Assembly (NCBI GenBank): GCA_046348365.1
Contig: JAXMEL010000003.1
Coordinates: forward strand, 186,001-250,000
Source of the DNA: JAEUPI01 sp046348365
GTDB lineage: Bacteria > Pseudomonadota > Gammaproteobacteria > Burkholderiales > Burkholderiaceae_C
DNA: 64,000 bases
Direction: 5' to 3'
This document shows positions 35,545 to 43,355 of this stretch, piece by piece. Every line of letters starts with the position of its first letter. Position 1 is the stretch's first letter. The notes under the pieces are model-generated. The model made no database searches. It was given only the letters and a program-made list of their open reading frames with translations, and was not told the origin of the DNA. The position numbers were made by a program, and so were the translations under genes.

Positions 35545-37851
35545 ATGAAGCTCGACCTCAGCCCGGCCGAGATCGCGTTGCGTGACGCTGCCCTCGAATA
35601 CCACCGCGCACCCACGCGCGGCAAGATCTCGATCGCACCGACCAAGCCGCTGTCGAACCAGCGCGATCTGTCGCTCGCCTACTCGCCCGGCGTGGCCTAC
35701 GCCTGCCTGGCCATCGAGGCCGAGCCGGCGCTGGCGGCCGACTACACCTCGCGCGCCAACCTCGTGGGCGTGGTCACCAACGGCACCGCGGTGCTGGGGC
35801 TGGGCGACATCGGCCCGCTGGCCGGCAAGCCGGTGATGGAGGGCAAGGGCTGCCTGTTCAAGAAGTTCGCCGGCATCGACGTGTTCGACATCGAGCTGGC
35901 GCAGAAGGACCCCGACAAGCTGGTCGAGATCGTCGCTGCGCTCGAGCCCACGCTCGGCGGCGTGAACCTCGAGGACATCAAGGCCCCCGAGTGCTTCACC
36001 ATCGAGCGCCAGTTGCGCGACCGGCTCAACATCCCGGTCTTCCACGACGACCAGCACGGCACTGCGATCATCTCCGCCGCCGCGTTGCTCAACGGGCTGG
36101 AGCTGGTGGGCAAGAAGCTCTCCGAGGTGAAGATCGTCGCCTCGGGTGCCGGCGCGGCATCGATCGCCTGCCTGGATCTGTTCGTCGGCCTGGGCGTGAA
36201 GATCGAGCACGTCTTCGCCGTGGATTCCAAGGGCGTGATCCGCGAAGGCCGCGGCGACAGGCTCGACGAATCCAAGCAACGCTACTGCCAGAAGACCAGC
36301 GCGCGCACGCTGGCCGAGGTGATGAAAGGCGCCGACGTGTTCCTCGGCTGTTCCACCTCGGGCGTGCTGACGCCCGAGATGGTGAGCACGATGGCCCCGA
36401 AGCCGATCATCCTCGCGCTGGCCAACCCGGAGCCCGAGATCCGGCCCGAGTTGGCGAAGAAGGCGCGGCCCGACTGCATCGTCGCGACCGGCCGTTCGGA
36501 CTATCCGAACCAGGTCAACAACGTGCTGTGCTTCCCCTACATCTTCCGCGGCGCGCTCGACTGCGGCGCCACCAAGATCACCGAGGCGATGAAGCTCGCC
36601 TGCGTGCGCGAGATCGCCGCGCTGGCCAAGGCCGAAACGAGCGACGAGGTGGCCTCGGCCTACGCCGGCCAGGAGCTGAAGTTCGGGCCCGACTACATCA
36701 TCCCCAAGCCGTTCGACGCGCGGCTGATCCTGCGCATCGCGCCGGCGGTGGCCAAGGCGGCGGCCGAGTCCGGCGTGGCCGCGCGGCCGATCACCGACTA
36801 CGAGGCCTATGCGCAGCAGTTGTCGCGCTTCGTGTACCAGACCGGCATGTTCATGCGGCCGGTGTTCGCGGCCGCCAAGGCGCAACCGGCGCGGGTGGTG
36901 TACGCCGAGGGCGAGGACGAGCGCGTGCTGCGCGCGGTGCAGGTGGTGCTCGACGAGCGCCTGGCCCAGCCGATCCTCGTCGGCCGGCCGGCGGTGATCC
37001 AGATGCGCATCGAGCGCGCCGGCCTGCGCCTGAAGCCGGGCAGCGACTTCGAGCTGGTGGACCCGGAACACGACGCGCGCTTTCGCAGCTACTGGGAGCT
37101 GTATCACACGCTGATGGGGCGCGACGGCGTCTCGCCCGAGGCGGCCAAGGCCGCGGTGCGCCGCTCGAACACGCTGATCAGCTCGCTGATGGTGCGCCGG
37201 GGCGAGGCCGACGGCATGCTGTGCGGCCTGGTCGGCCAGTACGACGCCCATCTCGGCCACGTGAAGGCGGTGATCGGCACGTGCGCCGGTGCGCGCACGC
37301 TGGCAGCGATGAACGCGCTGATGCTCGACAAGCACACGCTGTTCATCACCGACACCTTCGTCAACGAGGAGCCGAGCGCCGAGGACCTGGCCGACATCGC
37401 GCGCATGGCCGTGGCCGTGGTGCGGCGCTTCGGCGTGCCGCCGAAGGTGGCGTTCCTCTCGCATTCGATCTTCGGCTCGTCGCAACGCGCTTCGGCGCGG
37501 CGCATGCGCGCGGCGCGCGACCTGTTCCTCCAGCAGGTGCCCGACGTGGAGTGCGACGGCGAGCTGCATGGCGATGCCGCGTTGTCGGAAGACATCCGCA
37601 AGGGCTACCTGGCCGAGAGCACGCTCAGCGGCTCGGCCAATCTGCTGGTGCTGCCGAACCTTGATGCGGCGAACATCCTGTTCAACGTGCTGAAGGTGAC
37701 CTGTGGCCACAACGTGACGGTCGGCCCGATCCTGCTCGGCGCCGCCGCGCCGGTGCACGTGCTGAACCCTTCGGCCACGATACGGCGTGTGGTCAACATG
37801 ACGGCGCTGGCCGTGGCGGATGCCGCGGCGCTGCGCGACGCTGCGCGCTGA
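35545..37851 (+). CDS. maeB: NADP-dependent malic enzyme with phosphotransacetylase-like domain
   Basis: A 768-residue fusion enzyme that decarboxylates malate to pyruvate. The malic enzyme domain (about 1-425) has SLAYSPGVAYACL, the NAD(P)-binding ASGAGAASIACLDL, and VFHDDQHGTAI. The C-terminal part (about 440-768) is a phosphotransacetylase-like domain that in MaeB is regulatory (acetyl-CoA) and lacks catalysis. Its place between pgk and pyk links it to pyruvate supply. Confidence 0.95.
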   Translation: MKLDLSPAEIALRDAALEYHRAPTRGKISIAPTKPLSNQRDLSLAYSPGVAYACLAIEAEPALAADYTSRANLVGVVTNGTAVLGLGDIGPLAGKPVMEGKGCLFKKFAGIDVFDIELAQKDPDKLVEIVAALEPTLGGVNLEDIKAPECFTIERQLRDRLNIPVFHDDQHGTAIISAAALLNGLELVGKKLSEVKIVASGAGAASIACLDLFVGLGVKIEHVFAVDSKGVIREGRGDRLDESKQRYCQKTSARTLAEVMKGADVFLGCSTSGVLTPEMVSTMAPKPIILALANPEPEIRPELAKKARPDCIVATGRSDYPNQVNNVLCFPYIFRGALDCGATKITEAMKLACVREIAALAKAETSDEVASAYAGQELKFGPDYIIPKPFDARLILRIAPAVAKAAAESGVAARPITDYEAYAQQLSRFVYQTGMFMRPVFAAAKAQPARVVYAEGEDERVLRAVQVVLDERLAQPILVGRPAVIQMRIERAGLRLKPGSDFELVDPEHDARFRSYWELYHTLMGRDGVSPEAAKAAVRRSNTLISSLMVRRGEADGMLCGLVGQYDAHLGHVKAVIGTCAGARTLAAMNALMLDKHTLFITDTFVNEEPSAEDLADIARMAVAVVRRFGVPPKVAFLSHSIFGSSQRASARRMRAARDLFLQQVPDVECDGELHGDAALSEDIRKGYLAESTLSGSANLLVLPNLDAANILFNVLKVTCGHNVTVGPILLGAAAPVHVLNPSATIRRVVNMTALAVADAAALRDAAR

Positions 37852-37864
37852 GCCTCGGGCCGCA

Positions 37865-37891
37865 CACGGCCGCGCGACACGCGCGGCCGTG
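37865..37891. terminator. 12-bp stem hairpin after maeB
   Basis: A perfect inverted repeat, CACGGCCGCGCG (37865-37876) pairing with 37880-37891 around a 3-nt loop, begins 14 bases after the maeB stop. No U run follows; a GATAAT hexamer at 37891-37896 could be the -10 box of pyk, so the hairpin may mark both the end of maeB and the pyk promoter. Confidence 0.45.
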
Positions 37892-37932
37892 ATAATCGCG
37901 GGGTCGCTGCACCGACCGGAGAACGAGAACCC

Positions 37933-39363
37933 ATGCCCCGCGCCACCAAGATCGTCGCCACGCTCGGCCCGGCATCGAGCGAGCCCGCCGTGCTCGAGCG
38001 GCTGCTGCGCGCGGGCGTCGACGTGGTGCGGCTGAACTTCAGCCACGGCAGCGCGGCCGACCACATCGCGCGCGCGCAGCTGGTGCGCGACATCGCCGAG
38101 CGCGTGGGCAAGCCGGTGGCGCTGATGGCCGACCTGCAGGGCCCGAAGATCCGCGTCGGCAAGTTCGCCGACGGCAAGGTGACGTTGAAGAACGGCGCCG
38201 CCTTCGTGCTCGATGCCGCGCGCACCGAGCCCGGCGACGCGAGCGTCGTGGGCCTCGACTACAAGGAGCTGCCGCGCGACGTGAAGCCCGGCGACACGCT
38301 GCTGCTCAACGACGGGCTGATCGTGCTCGGCGTCGATGCCGTGCGCGGCGAGCAGGTGCACACCGTCGTGAAGATCGGCGGCGTGCTGTCGAACAACAAG
38401 GGCATCAACAAGCAAGGCGGCGGCCTCACCGCACCGGCGCTCACCGCCAAGGACATGGAAGACATCAAGACCGCGATGGCCTTCCAGGCCGACTTCGTGG
38501 CGGTGAGCTTCCCCAAGAGCGCCACCGACATGGAGATGGCCCGCCAGCTGGCCAACGTGGCGGGCGAGGCGCATCGCCACAAGCCGGCAATGATCGCCAA
38601 GATCGAGCGCAGCGAGGCGATCCCGCAGCTCGAAGCGATCCTGCGCGCGAGCGACGGCATCATGGTGGCGCGCGGCGATCTCGCGGTGGAGGTCGGCAAC
38701 GCCACCGTGCCGGCGCTGCAGAAGAAGATGATCCGCATGGCGCGCGAGATGGATAAGCTCACCATCACCGCGACGCAGATGATGGAAAGCATGATCACCA
38801 ACCCGGTGCCCACGCGCGCCGAGGTGAGCGACGTGGCCAACGCCGTGCTCGACGGCACCGATGCGGTGATGCTCAGCGCCGAGACGGCGGCCGGCTCGTA
38901 CCCGGTGGAAACCGTGGAGCACATGGCGCTGATCGCGCTCGAGGCCGAGCGCGCCGAAGAGGTCGAACTCGATGCCGACTTCACGCACAAGCATTTCGGC
39001 CGCATCGACCAGAGCATCGCGATGGGCGCGCTCTTCACCGCGCACCACCTCGGCTGCAAGGCCATCATCGCGCTCACCGAAAGCGGCTCCACCGCGCTGT
39101 GGATGAGCCGGCACCTGATCCATGTGCCGATCTTCGGGCTGACCTCCAAGGCGCCGTCGGAGCGGCGCATGGCGCTGTATCGCAACGTCTTCCCGCTGCT
39201 GATGCCGGCCTACACCGACCGCGACCAGGCGCTCGCCGAGGCCGAGCGCGCGCTCGTGCGGCGCGACGTGCTCAAGCCCGGCGACACCTACGCCATCACC
39301 TGCGGCGAGCCGATGGGCTACCCGGGCGGCACCAACATGCTCAAGGTCTGTCGGGTCGGCTGA
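37933..39363 (+). CDS. pyk: Pyruvate kinase
   Basis: A 476-residue enzyme converting PEP to pyruvate with ATP formation. Motifs include KIVATLGPASSEP, VVRLNFSHGSA, MADLQGPKIRVGKF, the catalytic-Lys region PAMIAKIERSEA, and VARGDLAVEVG. The C-terminal allosteric domain is present. It has its own likely promoter 40 bp upstream and precedes fba. Confidence 0.97.
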   Translation: MPRATKIVATLGPASSEPAVLERLLRAGVDVVRLNFSHGSAADHIARAQLVRDIAERVGKPVALMADLQGPKIRVGKFADGKVTLKNGAAFVLDAARTEPGDASVVGLDYKELPRDVKPGDTLLLNDGLIVLGVDAVRGEQVHTVVKIGGVLSNNKGINKQGGGLTAPALTAKDMEDIKTAMAFQADFVAVSFPKSATDMEMARQLANVAGEAHRHKPAMIAKIERSEAIPQLEAILRASDGIMVARGDLAVEVGNATVPALQKKMIRMAREMDKLTITATQMMESMITNPVPTRAEVSDVANAVLDGTDAVMLSAETAAGSYPVETVEHMALIALEAERAEEVELDADFTHKHFGRIDQSIAMGALFTAHHLGCKAIIALTESGSTALWMSRHLIHVPIFGLTSKAPSERRMALYRNVFPLLMPAYTDRDQALAEAERALVRRDVLKPGDTYAITCGEPMGYPGGTNMLKVCRVG

Positions 39364-39461
39364 AGGGCCGCACACGCACCGCGATTGCCCTGCCGCAAGC
39401 CGGGCTCGCGCCGAGCGCAGTTCCCCCACGACCGAGGCGTGCTGGCACCGGGGTGGCTCCG

Positions 39462-39467
39462 TAGAAT
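39462..39467 (+). promoter_or_regulatory. Candidate -10 box for fba
   Basis: TAGAAT is 77 bases upstream of fba in the 180-bp gap after pyk, in the same form as the one before yajC. No good -35 is visible at the right distance. Confidence 0.3.
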
Positions 39468-39543
39468 CCCTTGCAATGGCTGCCCGGTGACGGCATCCGG
39501 CCGGGCGCTGCGGCTTTCTTCGACTCCCACAGGACGCTCCACC

Positions 39544-40608
39544 ATGGCACTCGTATCGATGCGACAGCTGCTGGACCATGCCGCCGAACACGGCTACGGC
39601 ATTCCGGCCTTCAACGTGAACAACCTCGAGCAGGTGCAGGCGGTGATGACCGCCGCGGCCGAAGTCGGCGCGCCGGTGATCCTGCAGGCCAGCGCCGGCG
39701 CGCGCAAGTACGCCGGCGAATCGTTCATCAAGCACCTGATTCAAGCGGCCACCGAGGCCTATCCGCAGATTCCGCTGGTGATGCACCAGGACCACGGCAC
39801 CTCGCCCAAGGTGTGCGCCGGCGCCATCGACCTCGGCTTCGGCTCGGTGATGATGGACGGCTCGCTGCGCGAAGACGGCAAGACGCCGGCCGACTTCACC
39901 TACAACGTCGACGTCACGCGGCAGGTGGTGGCGTTGGCGCACAAGGTGGGCGTCACCGTCGAGGGCGAGCTGGGCTGCCTGGGCAGCCTGGAAACCGGCA
40001 CCGCCGGCAAGGAAGACGGCATCGGCGCCGAAGGCAAGCTCGATCACAGCGCGCTGCTCACCGACCCCGAAGAAGCCGCGCAGTTCGTGAAGGCCACGCA
40101 GCTCGACGCGCTGGCGATCGCCATCGGCACCAGCCACGGCGCCTACAAGTTCAGCCGCAAGCCCACCGGCGACATCCTCGCGATCAGCCGCGTGAAGGCC
40201 ATCAACAAGCGCATCCCCAACACGCACCTGGTGATGCACGGCTCGTCGTCGGTGCCGCAGGAGCTGCTGGCCATCATCAACCAGTACGGCGGCAAGATGA
40301 AGGAAACCTACGGCGTGCCGATCGAGGAGATCCAGGAAGCGATCAAGTTCGGCGTGCGCAAGGTCAACATCGACACCGACATCCGCCTCGCGATGACCGG
40401 CGCGGTGCGCAAGTTCCTGGCCGAGAACCCCGACAAGTTCGACGCCCGCGAATGGCTCAAGCCGGCACGCGAGGCCGCGTATCGCGTGTGCAAGGAGCGC
40501 TATCTGCAGTTCGGCTGCGAAGGCCAGGCCGGCAAGATCAAGCCGACCACGCTGACGGTGATGGCGCAGAAGTACAGCCAGGGCGAGCTGGCGCAGACGG
40601 TGGTCTGA
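39544..40608 (+). CDS. fba: Class II fructose-bisphosphate aldolase
   Basis: A 354-residue zinc aldolase of the Calvin-cycle subtype. It has IPAFNVNNLEQVQAVM, the metal motif MHQDHGTS, DGSLREDGKTP, GELGCLG and HGSSSVPQE. The start at 39544 gives MALVSMRQLLDHAAEHGYG; an earlier in-frame ATG is not conserved. A strong terminator follows. Confidence 0.97.
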   Translation: MALVSMRQLLDHAAEHGYGIPAFNVNNLEQVQAVMTAAAEVGAPVILQASAGARKYAGESFIKHLIQAATEAYPQIPLVMHQDHGTSPKVCAGAIDLGFGSVMMDGSLREDGKTPADFTYNVDVTRQVVALAHKVGVTVEGELGCLGSLETGTAGKEDGIGAEGKLDHSALLTDPEEAAQFVKATQLDALAIAIGTSHGAYKFSRKPTGDILAISRVKAINKRIPNTHLVMHGSSSVPQELLAIINQYGGKMKETYGVPIEEIQEAIKFGVRKVNIDTDIRLAMTGAVRKFLAENPDKFDAREWLKPAREAAYRVCKERYLQFGCEGQAGKIKPTTLTVMAQKYSQGELAQTVV

Positions 40609-40632
40609 GGCTGCGCACGCGCGCCCCGCCGG

Positions 40633-40666
40633 GCCCGCCCGCTCGCACGAGCCGGCGGGCTTTTTC
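40633..40666 (+). terminator. Rho-independent terminator of fba
   Basis: GCCCGCC (40633-40639) pairs with GGCGGGC (40654-40660), extended by three further pairs across one mismatch, and the stem is followed directly by TTTTTC. This is the clearest intrinsic terminator in the window. Confidence 0.85.
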
Positions 40667-40723
40667 TTGGGTAGCCGGCGGGCACAATGGTCGCCCCACC
40701 CCAGCTGCCTTGCACCCCGCATC

Positions 40724-41620
40724 ATGGCCGACGCGCTCTATGAATCGCACCTGCACTCGCTGCCGCTGATCGCCCGCGGCAAGGTGCGCGACAACTACGC
40801 CGTGGGCAGCGACCGCATCCTCATGGTCGCCAGCGACCGCATCTCGGCCTTCGACGTGGTGATGGGCGAGCCGATTCCGGGCAAGGGCGAGACGCTGACG
40901 CGCATGGCGCTGTTCTGGTTCGACAAGCTCGCCCATGTGGTGCCGAACCACCTGACGGGCGATGCGCCGGAAAGCGTCGTCGCGCCCGACGAGGTGAGCC
41001 AGGTGCGCGGCCGCTCGATGCTCGTCAAGCGGCTGAAGCCGCTACCCATCGAGGCCGTGGTGCGCGGCTACCTCGCGGGCTCGGGTTGGAAGGAATACCA
41101 GCAGTCAGGCACCGTGTGCGGCGTGGCGTTGCCCCGGGGCCTGAGCAACGCGTCGAAACTGCCGCAGCCGATCTTCACGCCTGCCACGAAGGCGGCCGCC
41201 GGCGAGCACGACGAGAACATCAGCTTCGACCGCGCAGCCGCGATCATCGGTGCCGATCTCGCCACGCGCGTGCGCGACATCGCGATTCGCCTCTACCGCG
41301 AAGCGGCCGAGCATGCACTGGCGCGCGGCATCATCATCGCCGACACGAAATTCGAGTTCGGCCTCGACGCGGCCGGCACGCTCACGCTGATGGACGAGAT
41401 CCTCACACCGGACTCTTCCCGTTTCTGGCCGCTGGCGTCGTACCAGGAAGGCCGCAATCCGCCGAGCTACGACAAGCAGTACTTGCGTGACTGGCTGGAA
41501 CAGGTGCGGGTGGATGGGAAGCCTTGGGACAAGAGGGCGCCGGCGCCGAGGTTGCCGGATGAGGTATTGCAGCAGACCAAGACGCTCTACGAAATGGCTA
41601 TGGATGCCCTTCGGAGATAG
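40724..41620 (+). CDS. purC: SAICAR synthase
   Basis: A 298-residue purine enzyme that joins aspartate to CAIR. It shows LIARGKVRDNYAV, MVASDRISAFDVVM, GRSMLVKRLKPLPIEAVVRGY, and IADTKFEFGLD with the LMDEILTPDSSRFWP segment. The protein looks complete. From about 41507 the codons change (AGG, AGA, TTG, GTA, CCT, CTT), unlike the rest of the gene. The TPR-like gene begins 5 bases after the stop, whereas purE would be expected here. Confidence 0.96.
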   Translation: MADALYESHLHSLPLIARGKVRDNYAVGSDRILMVASDRISAFDVVMGEPIPGKGETLTRMALFWFDKLAHVVPNHLTGDAPESVVAPDEVSQVRGRSMLVKRLKPLPIEAVVRGYLAGSGWKEYQQSGTVCGVALPRGLSNASKLPQPIFTPATKAAAGEHDENISFDRAAAIIGADLATRVRDIAIRLYREAAEHALARGIIIADTKFEFGLDAAGTLTLMDEILTPDSSRFWPLASYQEGRNPPSYDKQYLRDWLEQVRVDGKPWDKRAPAPRLPDEVLQQTKTLYEMAMDALRR

Positions 41621-41625
41621 GCCAT

Positions 41626-42735
41626 ATGCATTCCAGATTGCTCGCTCGGTTGGAGGAAGAAGCACGTGCAAGCAGCGACCGCGTGGCATGGGCACGATCT
41701 GTATGTCGCGCCGCATCGCACTACGCCAGACAGGGCCTGGCAAACGAGGCCGCTATTGCTATCTCAAGTGTGCGCCAAGCTTTTGGCAATGAGCTTGATG
41801 GAGAAGTCGCAGCATGGTTGATGCTTGCGGAAGGTATCGCTCAATTCTCTGCAGGTGACCATCTCGCTGCGCTGGACCGAATCCGGCGAGCAGATGCCGT
41901 TGCGGTAGCCCTGAATGCCGAGCGTGCGAAGCCAACGTGTGCAGCATGGCTTGGACACATTGCATTCAATCTGAGTGACTTCGACGAGATGCTCCGACAT
42001 ACGGAGCGCGCCTTGAAGGACGCTGCCACGAGTGATCATCAGGCGTTGGGCCGGGCGTCACTCGTAATGGCTGATGCCTACCACTACTCTGGGCACTTTG
42101 CTCTGGCCAGGCCGTGGTACGACGCTGCGAGACTGCATGCCACAACTGAAGGCGATGAGGCGATGCTTGCGGCAGTGCTGCATAACGTGGCTGCCTTTCG
42201 CGCTGTCAACGTCTTGCTCGCTCACGCCCTCGGCGAGTGTCTTCCAGATGAGGCGCACCGCGCGAGTTTGGAGGCTCGTTCCGCGGCAAACTACGATGCC
42301 GCCATCGGCACAAGGTCCTTCCACTCGCTTACCGCGCTGCTGGCCGGACAGCTACTGCTCGCTGAGGAACGGGCACAAGACGCCATGCATCGTCTCTCCT
42401 CAGTCAAGATCGAATCCCTGCCCAGGCGACTGCATGCCGTCCTACTCAGCGACCTTGCCCTTTGCGCGCTGAAGACTGGGAGCAGTGGAGAGGCGCAGGA
42501 ATTGACTCGAAAGGCGCTTGCTGCAGCTGAGATTCAGATGGACGACGATGACGCTGCCTACGTCTGGTCGCGGCTCTCAACCTTGCATCGGGCTTTCGGC
42601 GATGAGCGTTCAGCTGCGGTGATGGTCTCGAATGCGAGCGAGGCAATGCAGCGATTGAACTCGCTTCGGAGCTCATTGCGGCTTCAACTTGACAGTTGCG
42701 CGCATCTGCTGCGAACAGGCCACGCACCAGAATGA
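41626..42735 (+). CDS. TPR-like helical-repeat protein, probably acquired
   Basis: I do not recognise this 369-residue protein. It is all-helical with TPR-like spacing: AWLMLAEGIAQFSAGDHLAA, TCAAWLGHIAFNLSDFDEML, ASLVMADAYHYSGHFALARP, and further pairs to LSTLHRAFGDERSAAVMV. It has no signal peptide, membrane helix or enzyme motif, so it is probably a cytoplasmic protein-binding scaffold; the arrangement recalls the TPR arms of MalT/AfsR-type regulators but without their ATPase or DNA-binding parts. GC is about 58-63% in sampled lines against about 70% around it, and codons such as TCA, ACA, GTA are common. It is read from the purC transcript (GGAG site within the purC tail) and ends at a palindromic terminator. 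Confidence 0.75.
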   Translation: MHSRLLARLEEEARASSDRVAWARSVCRAASHYARQGLANEAAIAISSVRQAFGNELDGEVAAWLMLAEGIAQFSAGDHLAALDRIRRADAVAVALNAERAKPTCAAWLGHIAFNLSDFDEMLRHTERALKDAATSDHQALGRASLVMADAYHYSGHFALARPWYDAARLHATTEGDEAMLAAVLHNVAAFRAVNVLLAHALGECLPDEAHRASLEARSAANYDAAIGTRSFHSLTALLAGQLLLAEERAQDAMHRLSSVKIESLPRRLHAVLLSDLALCALKTGSSGEAQELTRKALAAAEIQMDDDDAAYVWSRLSTLHRAFGDERSAAVMVSNASEAMQRLNSLRSSLRLQLDSCAHLLRTGHAPE

Positions 42736-42736
42736 A

Positions 42737-42762
42737 AAGAGCCCGGCAATTGCCGGGCTCTT
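42737..42762. terminator. Perfect 26-bp palindromic bidirectional terminator
   Basis: The sequence is its own reverse complement over 26 bases; each arm is AAGAGCCCGGCAA/T. It lies between the stops of the TPR-like gene (2 bases away) and the H1-like gene (16 bases away), with AAAA on one flank and TTCC on the other. It should end transcription from both sides. Confidence 0.8.
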
Positions 42763-42777
42763 CCGCATGCTTGCAGA

Positions 42778-43143
42778 TTACGGCTTGTTCCCGGTCGGGA
42801 ACGGCCATGCGGCAGCTGGGCTGAGTGCAGTTTTCGCGGCAGGTGCCGCTGCGGCAGCCGGAGCAGCCTTTTTCGCAGGAGCCTTCTTCTTGGCAGCCTT
42901 CTTCTTCGCAGGAGCCTTCTTCTTGGCAGCCTTCTTCTTGGCAGCCTTCTTCTTCGCAGGCGCCTTCTTCTTCTTGGCGGCGGCCTTCTTCTTCGCAGGC
43001 GCCTTCTTCTTGGCGGCGGCCTTCTTCTTCGCAGGCGCCCTCTTCTTCGCAGGCGCCTTCTTCGTCGCCGGCTTCCTCGCCGGAGCCTTCTTCTTGGCCG
43101 GAGCCTTCTTCTTGGCCGGAGCCTTCTTCTTCGCAGTTGCCAT
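42778..43143 (-). CDS. Histone H1-like Lys/Ala/Pro-rich protein
   Basis: A 121-residue, extremely basic protein made of repeats of APAKK and AAKKK (residues about 2-95), then an Ala-rich stretch and the tail WPFPTGNKP. Such proteins (AlgP/AlgR3, BpH1, H1-like of Burkholderiales) bind DNA without sequence preference and compact the nucleoid. The start at 43143 has an AAGGAG site. Repeat number in such genes varies between strains through slippage. It is downstream of nrdB in the same direction, 212 bp away. Confidence 0.88.
   Translation of the reverse strand: MATAKKKAPAKKKAPAKKKAPARKPATKKAPAKKRAPAKKKAAAKKKAPAKKKAAAKKKKAPAKKKAAKKKAAKKKAPAKKKAAKKKAPAKKAAPAAAAAPAAKTALSPAAAWPFPTGNKP
42871..43140. 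repeat. 15-18 bp imperfect tandem repeats coding the Lys-Ala array
   Basis: The H1-like gene consists of back-to-back units GCCTTCTTCTTGGCA or GCCTTCTTCTTCGCAGGA (plus-strand form), with small variations. The units keep the reading frame, so gain or loss changes only the length of the basic array. Confidence 0.8.
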
Positions 43144-43355
43144 TTCGATCTCCTTGATCAAGTTGCGAAATGCGCCGCACTGCTCTTGCAGCTCGGCGAT
43201 TCACCCGCGAAATCCCGGCTTCGCCTTGCGGCTCGGCCAAGACCCCACTGCGGTGAATGGGGTGGTGGTGGTGCCCTTCGCTTCTGCGGCAATGGTGCAC
43301 CTGCCACGATCTTGATCTCTCTCGTTCCGGGACGGCCCTGCGCGAGCGCGTGGCG

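Noticed and set aside
39441..39456. A sigma-54-like TGGCAC-N5-TGGC before fba
   Set aside because: The -12 element lacks the consensus TTGC and a TAGAAT box lies nearby; fba is not a typical sigma-54 target.
35311..40725. An 1804-codon open frame on the minus strand across pgk, maeB, pyk and fba
   Set aside because: It is exactly antisense to four recognised genes; in GC-rich DNA with G/C at third positions the opposite frame lacks stops. The translation is His/Arg/Gln-rich and has no domain.
41626..42735. The TPR-like gene as part of a defence or toxin-antitoxin island
   Set aside because: There is one gene only, with no integrase, nuclease or toxin partner, and it shares the purC transcript.
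42871..43140. The repeats in the H1-like gene as a CRISPR array
   Set aside because: Units are contiguous, imperfect and in frame, with no unique spacers.
42689..43315. A plus-strand frame over the H1-like gene giving Phe/Leu/Ala-rich repeats
   Set aside because: It is the reverse reading of the Lys-Ala repeats; it would look like a membrane protein only because of the repeat composition. The minus-strand gene has an AAGGAG site and known homologues.
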